NCBI GenBank assembly: GCA_948567375.1
Contig: OX419760.1
Span: 58,896,911 to 58,960,910 of the forward strand
DNA length: 64,000 nt
Origin: Lunularia cruciata
Lineage: Eukaryota; Streptophyta; Marchantiopsida; Lunulariales; Lunulariaceae
Reading direction: 5' to 3'
The stretch's first letter is position 1, and every line of letters starts with the position of its first letter. Shown in pieces: positions 57,811 to 64,000 of this stretch. Both the position numbers and the translations under genes were made by a program. The notes beneath the pieces are model-generated. The model did no database searches and was not told where the DNA came from. It was given only the letters and a program-made list of their open reading frames with translations.

Positions 57811-59371
57811 CTTAACCTCTCACTATCTTTCTTTTCTCTCAGTTTTTCTTTTTTTTCTCTTTTCTTTTCTCTCACTCTATAACTAATAGAGTATATATAT
57901 GACTAACACCATTTGAGAGTAATGCGCCCAAGGGAACACAAAAGGTTCAGATTGCTCCAAGTTTTCTATAGCAACATCAAATCCTAGAGTGCATATTAAT
58001 CGAACCCTCATGGATAATTTATCCATAAATTGAAAGATTATCTCCATCACTAATCTTGAGAACTAGCTGATGAAGGTGGTAGTATTTCTGTAGCTGTACT
58101 AAGACTCTCTCCAAGATCCTTCACCAAAGTCTCCAAAAGTGCTTTTACTCCACTACACTCATGTCCTTTTGGAAGTCCTTCCACTCCACAAACCTCACAC
58201 AACTCCTTGGTCTTAGATCTTCTCCCTCCCAATCTTGGTGAAGAAGGTCCAACATCCAAACCCAAGTCAAGTAATCATCTCCTTTCCCTCAATCTCTTGC
58301 TCTCAAAGGTCAATGGACATGAACTTGCCTTATGTCCCTTCTCTCCACACAGAAAGCACTTAAACTCACTCTTTCCTCCAAGTGGTGTAGGTTTTTGGAT
58401 CCTCTCAACACTCTCTTCAAATTCTATTGTAAACTCTCTTTTCCTCAAATCCACCCCTAAAATCACCTCAAACCCTTGGGGAACCTTGCATCATCTCAAT
58501 TTCCACTCTTGATGACCCTCCATGTTCCCAAGATGAATCTAAACACTCAAACATGCTTTTTGTTGATCTCAAACTCCTCATGCATAAGATCTCCACTTTG
58601 TAGAATTAACCCTTCCTCACAATGTCACTCAAATCTCCCAACTAATATGTTACAGTGCTTTGAAATTCTTTACACATGATCACAACTCTAGGGCGTCTCC
58701 CTGCAAAATTTCAGATCTTTTCATTGAGCCATTTGGCCTAGACACATTTCTATTCAACACACATATTTCAGATTTGGTCTCAAAACCACTCCCCTCACTT
58801 CAAAAACTCATAACTCCTTGTGCAAGAATGATCTCTCTCTAATTTTTGTGCCAGTAGGTAGGATACAATGCACTGAATTTTCTTGGAAATTTCTAAAACA
58901 ATTTATGGAAAAATGAAGAAATGGCAGACTCTGGACAATTTTCCAAAGAGCATGCAGTTGCGGGAGCACTTTACCCAATCAACTTTCAAAAATTCTAGCC
59001 TAGTGCGCATAATAGCTCTCACAATAATTACAAGTGTGCTAACTGAAAAATAACCCAAAATATCATGTGTAGAAATTTTAAATCCAGATCTCAAACTTGA
59101 GATTTTGCCCAAAATCACCTTAATCTCCAAAATATGCAATCCACCTCACACAAACTCTCCAATTCCTCTCCTATGTACAAGATCACCTCAAAGACAGCAT
59201 AATGAACTACAAGGTATAAAAATTGATCTTGGTTCTCTAACATAAGTTTAGCACTCTCCTCTCCTAATGTTCTCTCCAAGTGAGCTCTCATAGCCTCCTT
59301 CTGCCTAATGTAGAATTGAACACGGAACATTATCTTGCCTTCTAGAGAGGTCCCTGCAATGGAACCAAAAA
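57811..59371 (-). pseudogene. Leader of element C with a separate zinc-knuckle ORF upstream of gag
   Basis: Between 5' LTR and gag on the minus strand lie short frames: 59393-59115 (EAMRAHLERTLGEESAKL) and 58466-58275 (a CCHC knuckle CFLCGEKGHKASSC, then a basic tail). A third, 58265-58050, has CEVCGVEG...C. They read as remnants of an additional gene preceding gag; extra ORFs at this position are known in some Tat/Ogre elements, but I cannot name this one. A purine-rich tract on the minus strand (57890-57830) precedes gag. The frame is interrupted several times. Confidence 0.55.
59350..59371 (-). promoter_or_regulatory. Primer binding site of element C
   Basis: Minus-strand TTTTTGGTTCCATTGCAGGG directly after the LTR end. 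It is close to TGGCGCCGTTGCCGGGG, the Asp-tRNA primer site typical of Athila/Tat elements, with CpG-type losses. Confidence 0.65.
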
Positions 59372-60065
59372 TGTGAGCCGGCCTATCTCTCACTCAGGAT
59401 AAACCTCTGATGGCTATTATGGTAGCGCACCATGGACTAAGAAGGCAAGGAACCCCAACTCCATCATACTCCTCCAAGGCTAACACTCTCAGACTCAAGA
59501 TATTGCTCACTAGAGAACACAATATGAGAGAGAGATAGTTGCAAATGAAAGGATGTTGAGTACCTCCTCACCCCTTGTTTATATAGTGGTGAAATAGTTA
59601 CGTACCAAAGTTACTAATTACCGTAGTAACTCAAGTTACTAGACTCAAAGTTGAGTAAAGTCAAAAAGTAGAAAGGAATATCCATTCACACGGGCATATT
59701 CCCCTAAGCATGTGGTCTGACATTGATCCAACCACTAAGTTAAGGATTCCCTCACATGGGCTATCCTTGGACTAAAGAAGAATCCAAAACAAAAAGGCTT
59801 GCGGGCCCAAGAGTTCTCAACTCTTTCCTCAAAGCCAAACACCTAAGAATAATACCAAGTCAACACACTAAAATACAAAATAGTGGTGCTCATCTTTTCT
59901 ACTTCCTCTAAAGTAAGGTCCCCTCTATCTTAGCTATGACTAACTTTAGCTAACCATGACTAATATAGAACCATCCTTTATCTCTATATATATAATATCT
60001 CTTAAGTACTTGTAATACCAAGCTAAATATCACAATACCACACATATGCTCAAATGGGTGTTACA
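59372..60065 (-). repeat. 5' LTR of element C
   Basis: 694 bp, matching 22051-22747. On the minus strand it runs from TGTAACACCC to GGCTCACA. A promoter-like TATATATAGAG run lies near 59980-59990. Confidence 0.9.
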
Positions 60066-61541
60066 AGACATGGGTTTCTACTCAACCCATCTACATCACT
60101 GTTCACCACTCCAGGTCTATGAACAACCGTGAAATCATACCCTTGTAAAATCAGAGCCCATCATGCAAGCTTCCTTGAAAGCTTGTCGGACTCCATCAAC
60201 CACTTCAGCGGCTGGTGATCAGTGATGAGAGTGAAGGGGTTACCAAATAGGTAACATCGAAAATGTGCTACTGCCCAAAATGCTGCCAAGCACTCTCCCT
60301 CATATGAACTATACTTTGACTCCGCTGAATTGTTGGATCGACTAGCATAGGCCACCACAAACTCCTTCTCCTCATCATCATGCTGGGTGAGCACTGCTCC
60401 AAGCCCCAACATACTCCAATCAGTGTGAACCTGAAATGGTCTTCCCCTTATCGGTCTCCTCAAAATAGGAGCAGATGTCAACCTCTCCTTGAGCTCTACA
60501 AAAGCTCTCTCTTGCTCATCTCTCCAACACCACTCTTGTGTAAGCTTGGTCAGCTTCGTCAAGGCCTTGGCAATGGCACTAAATCCTCTAACATAGTGGC
60601 GATAGAAGTTTGCCAACCCAAGGAATGCTCGCACTCTACTCACATCCGTAGGCCGAGGAATACGTGCAACAGCCTCCACCTTGGTCTGCTGAACACCAAG
60701 TCCTCCGGGGTAGATAGTGTGACCCAAATACTCAACATGCTCATGGAAGAACCTACACTTCCCAGGATGTAATTTGAGTCAATGAGATCTCAACCTCTCA
60801 AACACTTCCAACAATTGTCTCTCATGCTCCTCCATAGTAGTGTTATAGACCAAAACGTCATCAATATAACACCGAGCAAAATCCAATCCAGCTAGGATCC
60901 TATCCATGACCCTCTAGAACTCAGCAAAAGCGTTCTTTAACCCAAATGGTAGGAACCTCCACTGATCTTACACATCCTTGCCGTGAGGATCAATAGCCCA
61001 AAATGTTGTCTTGGACTTATCGTTCTCCCTGATCGGCAACTGATGATATCCTGCTCGAAGATCCAAAGTACTGAAGACCTTTGCATGCCCAATCACATCA
61101 AGAATCTCCTCGGATGTAGGCATGGCATACCAATCAGCCCTAGTCTATCAATTGATAGGACGGTAATCTCCACACATCTACCTATCTATATAGTTGTTAT
61201 GCATATCCTTCTTGGCTGGCATCACTGTCGCTGATGCATACTCTCCATGTGAAATCTCCACCAAACCAGCCTCAAAAAGGTCACTACTTTGGCTTTGAAT
61301 CAATGTCCTCTCCATATCACTATATCAATAAGGACGTCATAAAATTGGTGTGTCGCTAGTCAGCTCAATCCGTATACCAAGTCCCTTTAGAGCACCCAAA
61401 TCCTTCATACTAAAGGCAAAACAACTCGTGTGGCTCCTCAAGAACCTCCAAACCCTCCATCTTTCCTCTCCAATAAGCTTGGGTCCAAGATCTAGCTCTC
61501 AAGTATCCTCTGTAATTGTAGTAGGAGTGGAAGATGTTGTC
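60066..61541 (-). pseudogene. RT and RNase H of a family MT element, probably the other part of K
   Basis: Minus strand, collinear with 30826-32310 of element D. It has RNase H motifs YEGECLA and TDHQPLKWL, and RT thumb GLANFYRHYV in the ORF at 60727-60161. The palm and fingers lie in broken frames up to 61400. It has CGA (Arg) at 60259-60257 where D has a TGA stop. The left edge abuts the 5' LTR of element C and the right edge ends in the region preceding RT, next to purine-rich DNA. Same strand and family as K, so one original element is likely; about 1.1 kb between the two parts is missing. Confidence 0.8.
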
Positions 61542-63335
61542 GGCAAGAAAAAGCATGATGAGAGTGGTAAGGAGTGGTTGCAGGATTTCAAGAAGAGGAG
61601 GGCTGGACAGTAGAGGGTTTTTTTTTCAAAAAAAGTCTTGTAGGAGGGCACATGCTGACAAGGTATGAAAATTCGGGACAGATGAGGGCTAGACAGCAGA
61701 GAGCTTTTGGGAAAATGTCAGATGAGCTTGGTAAGGAGTGGTTGCAGGAATTTTTGAGAAGGGAAGGAAAGGAGAAGATAGAGAAATCTTGAAGGGCTTT
61801 GTTGAATGATAGAGAGGTATCGAGCACTTCTGCAAGGAGAGAGGAATCAAAGAACAAAGCAGCAAGAGGGGACTCCTAAACGTAAAGGGGTTTGAGGAAT
61901 CAAGAATCAAAAAACAAAAGGGAAGAGAGATAGATATGGAAGGAAAATAGGAAGATCGTGGGCAGAGAGGAGAATTGAATACAGAGAAAGATCGATGAAA
62001 AGAGAAAGGGGAAAGGGGAGAGAATGGAAGGCAGAGTTGGGTAGCAGCAACAAAGGAAATTCAAGGAGACAAGGAGGTCGAAGGGTTTTGAAGTGACAAG
62101 AACAGGTTGAAGATTTTTGGAAGGACAGAGGATCAAAAAGGGTTTTATTGGAAAACAAGAAGATATAGATCAGAGGGTTAGAGTTGGAAGGACACAAGAA
62201 TTGGAAGAGGGGTTGGGGTGACAGTAAAAAATCAAAAGGAGTTTAGAGACAAGGGAATTGAAGTATCAAGGGAGAAGGGGTGACAAGAGTTTAAACAACA
62301 ACAAGGGAAAGAAGGCAAAGAGAATCGACGGAAACACAGACAGGAGTTTTGAGATATAGTGAAGAATAGTGGGAAGGAAAAAGGATACTCATCAAAGACA
62401 GGGAACAGTGAAGGGTCGGGAAGGAAAGGAGAAGATAGAGAAATCTTGAAGGGCTTTGTTGAATGATAAAGAGGTATCGAGCACTTCTGCAAGGAGAGAG
62501 GAATCGAAGAACAAAGCAGCAAGAAGAGGGACTTCTAAATGTGAAGGGGTTTGAGAGAAATCTCAAAGGGTTTTTGAGAACATAGAAGTGAAGAGTGAAA
62601 GAGAGAATCTTGAAGGGTTTGGCAAGAAAGAGAGTTTCGAAGGGTTTTGCAGGACAGATAAGTCTTGAAGGGTTTTGCAGGACAGATAAGTCTTGAAGGG
62701 TTTTTGCAGGAATTCAAGAAAAGTATCAAAGGGATAGGCTGGGCCAGGACAGAGAGAGAAATTTTGAAAGTGCTTTCTGCGCAGAAACTTGAGAGAGGCT
62801 TAGGCTTGTATAGGAAAAGAAGGGATGAATTTTGGCAAGGGACCTGAAGGCTTGAGTTTTGGTCAGCTGGAATTTCGAGAAGATCAGGAGGCTGAGTGTG
62901 GATTTTTGAGAATTGGCAGGGTAACTTGGGAAAAATGCTACCATAGACATGGGGTTGGACAGTGAGGAGTTGAAAGGACAAGTAGGGCTGAGAGTTAAGT
63001 AGGGAAATGACAAGGGAGGTTTTCACGAGAAGAGTGGACAGGAGTTCTTGACAAGGAGAATAATTGAAAGTAAGGAAGGGCTAATGGTTTTCAAGAAATG
63101 CCAGAGGATTTCAAGAGAGAAGTTTGCAAAGGATTTTTGAGAGAAGTTGCAAGAATTTTCAGGAGAAGAAAGGAGTAGGGTTTTCGGAAAGGGAGGAAGG
63201 ATTTTTGAGAGATGAAGGGCTGACAGTTTCATGAAATTTTGGAGGATTTTTGAGAGAGACAAGGATTTTTGGGAAATGAGGAGAGGAGTTTTTGAGAGTG
63301 AATTTGACAAGGTTGGACAGGAAGTTTTCGGGAAA
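61542..63335 (+). repeat. Purine-rich region with dispersed duplications
   Basis: Plus strand is strongly G+A-rich. A segment of about 135 bp occurs twice (about 61753-61890 and 62423-62555), and a 28-bp unit is doubled near 62645-62700 (GGTTTTGCAGGACAGATAAG). Reading frames here are Ser/Leu/Phe-rich shadows of the pyrimidine strand, not genes. Origin unknown; 3' untranslated regions of Tat-type elements are a known source of such repeats. Confidence 0.7.
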
Positions 63336-64000
63336 TGACAGAGGATCTCAAGAGAGAAAGTTGCAGAGGATTTCGAGAGAAGACAATAGGGAAGTGATGG
63401 AGAATTATCGAAAGTGAGAAGGGCCGCCAGTTTTGGGAAATGGGGAGAGGAGTTTCAAGAGAGGAAGTTGCAGAGGATTTTAAGAGAAGACAGTAAGGAA
63501 GTGATGGAGAATTATCGAAAGTGAGAAGGGCTGCCAGTTTCGGGAAATGAGGAGAGGAGTTTCAAGAGAGAAAGTTGCAGAGGATTTCGAGAGAAGATAG
63601 TAGGGAAGTGATGGAGAATTATTGAAAGTGAGAAGGGCTGCCAGTTTTGGGAAATGAGGAGAGGAGTTTCAAGAGAGGAAGTTGCAAAGGATTTCAAGAG
63701 AATACAGTAGGGAAGTGATAGAGAATTATCGAAAGTGAGAAGGGCTGCCGGTTTCGGGTAATGAGGAGAGGAGTTTCAAGAGAGGAAGTTGCAGAGGATT
63801 TCAAGAGAAGACAATAGGGAAGTGATGGAGAGTTATTGAAAGTGAGAAGTGCTGCCAGTTTTGGGAAATGAGGAGAGGAGTTTCAAGAGAGAAAGTTGCA
63901 GAAGATTTTGAGAAAGGACAGTAGGGTTTTTGGGAAAGTGCCAGAGGATTTTAGAGAGATGAAGGGCTGACAGTTTTGGGAAATGAGGAGAGGAGTTTCA
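63336..64000 (+). repeat. Minisatellite, about 107-bp unit, continuing past the window edge
   Basis: At least five head-to-tail units, with the anchor GTGAGAAGGGC(T/C)GCCAGTTT at about 63415, 63522, 63630, 63737 and 63843. Units differ by scattered substitutions. The last stretch (63890-64000) is a variant that runs into the edge. Strongly purine-rich on the plus strand. Confidence 0.88.

Larger units (their letters stand above)
22051..60065 (-). mobile_element. Athila/Tat-like Ty3/Gypsy element C, split by three insertions
   Basis: Minus-strand element with 5' LTR 59372-60065 and 3' LTR 22051-22747 (TGTAACACCC... on the minus strand in both). The primer site at 59371-59350 (TTTGGTTCCATTGCAGGGAC) is a variant of the Asp-tRNA site used by Athila/Tat elements. 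The purine tract (CCGGGGGTAAA) lies at 22758-22748. Coding parts lie at 59370-54752, 36181-34767, 25035-24784 and 22894-22748. Outer flanks (GAGAA and AGACA) do not match and belong to different elements, so the outer ends may come from two insertions joined by recombination. Confidence 0.85.

Noticed and set aside
61588..63697. Several minus-strand ORFs of 60-160 codons
   Set aside because: They are Ser, Leu, Phe and Pro-rich translations of a pyrimidine-rich strand, with no domain; composition alone explains them.

Overview
The window looks like an intergenic, transposon-packed stretch of a large land-plant nuclear genome. Chromoviral (chromodomain) and Athila/Tat-type Ty3/Gypsy elements lie nested in one another, there are solo LTRs, and no host gene, tRNA, rRNA or bacterial-type feature is recognisable. 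The species cannot be named from this sequence. Nearly every coding region is broken, often by TAG or TGA where a sister copy or the conserved family residue implies CAG or CGA, as expected of C-to-T decay in methylated DNA.

Layout. 1-2400: 5' part of a minus-strand copy of an unusual Gypsy family (here family MT). 2401-5316: AT-rich decayed DNA with a gag-protease relic. 5322-10969: complete chromovirus A (target-site duplication ATGAT). 11054-11820: LTR-like repeat J1. 13199-20952: 3' part of a minus-strand MT element (K), interrupted by complete minus-strand chromovirus H (13789-20247, TSD AAGTC), which holds a solo LTR J2 (17634-18222, TSD CCTTG). 20953-22050: 5' fragment of another chromovirus, G. 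22051-60065: minus-strand Athila/Tat-like element C, stretched to 38 kb by three insertions: a solo LTR (22895-24783), MT element D (25040-34762, TSD TCTT), and chromovirus B (36182-54746, TSD GGATT), itself interrupted by a long-LTR Tat-like element E (40750-53830, TSD about CAATCT). 60066-61541: more minus-strand MT pol, probably the rest of K. 61542-64000: purine-rich DNA ending in a minisatellite of about 107 bp.

The most interesting system is family MT, best seen in D. One frame of about 2,430 codons carries, in order, gag with two zinc knuckles, aspartic protease, a C5-cytosine DNA methyltransferase domain with motifs in canonical order, reverse transcriptase, RNase H, a DDE integrase and a C-terminal PHD-like finger in the place where chromoviruses carry a chromodomain. 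Its ends are not plain LTRs: they are arranged A1-coding-B1-A2-B2, the split-direct-repeat layout known from DIRS/Ngaro-type elements, yet the enzyme is a retroviral-type integrase and the insertion has a 4-bp target duplication. Diverged copy K shows the same B1-A2-B2 end, and copy 1-2400 shows the same A1-only 5' end. Methyltransferase-bearing retrotransposons are known from dinoflagellates and charophytes; the combination with a PHD finger and split repeats is what I could not place.

A second oddity is element E. Its LTRs of about 3.3-3.7 kb each contain a decayed reading frame of about 840 codons, separate from gag-pol and present in both LTRs. A third is that the chromovirus LTRs carry perfect heat-shock-element arrays upstream of the TATA box.
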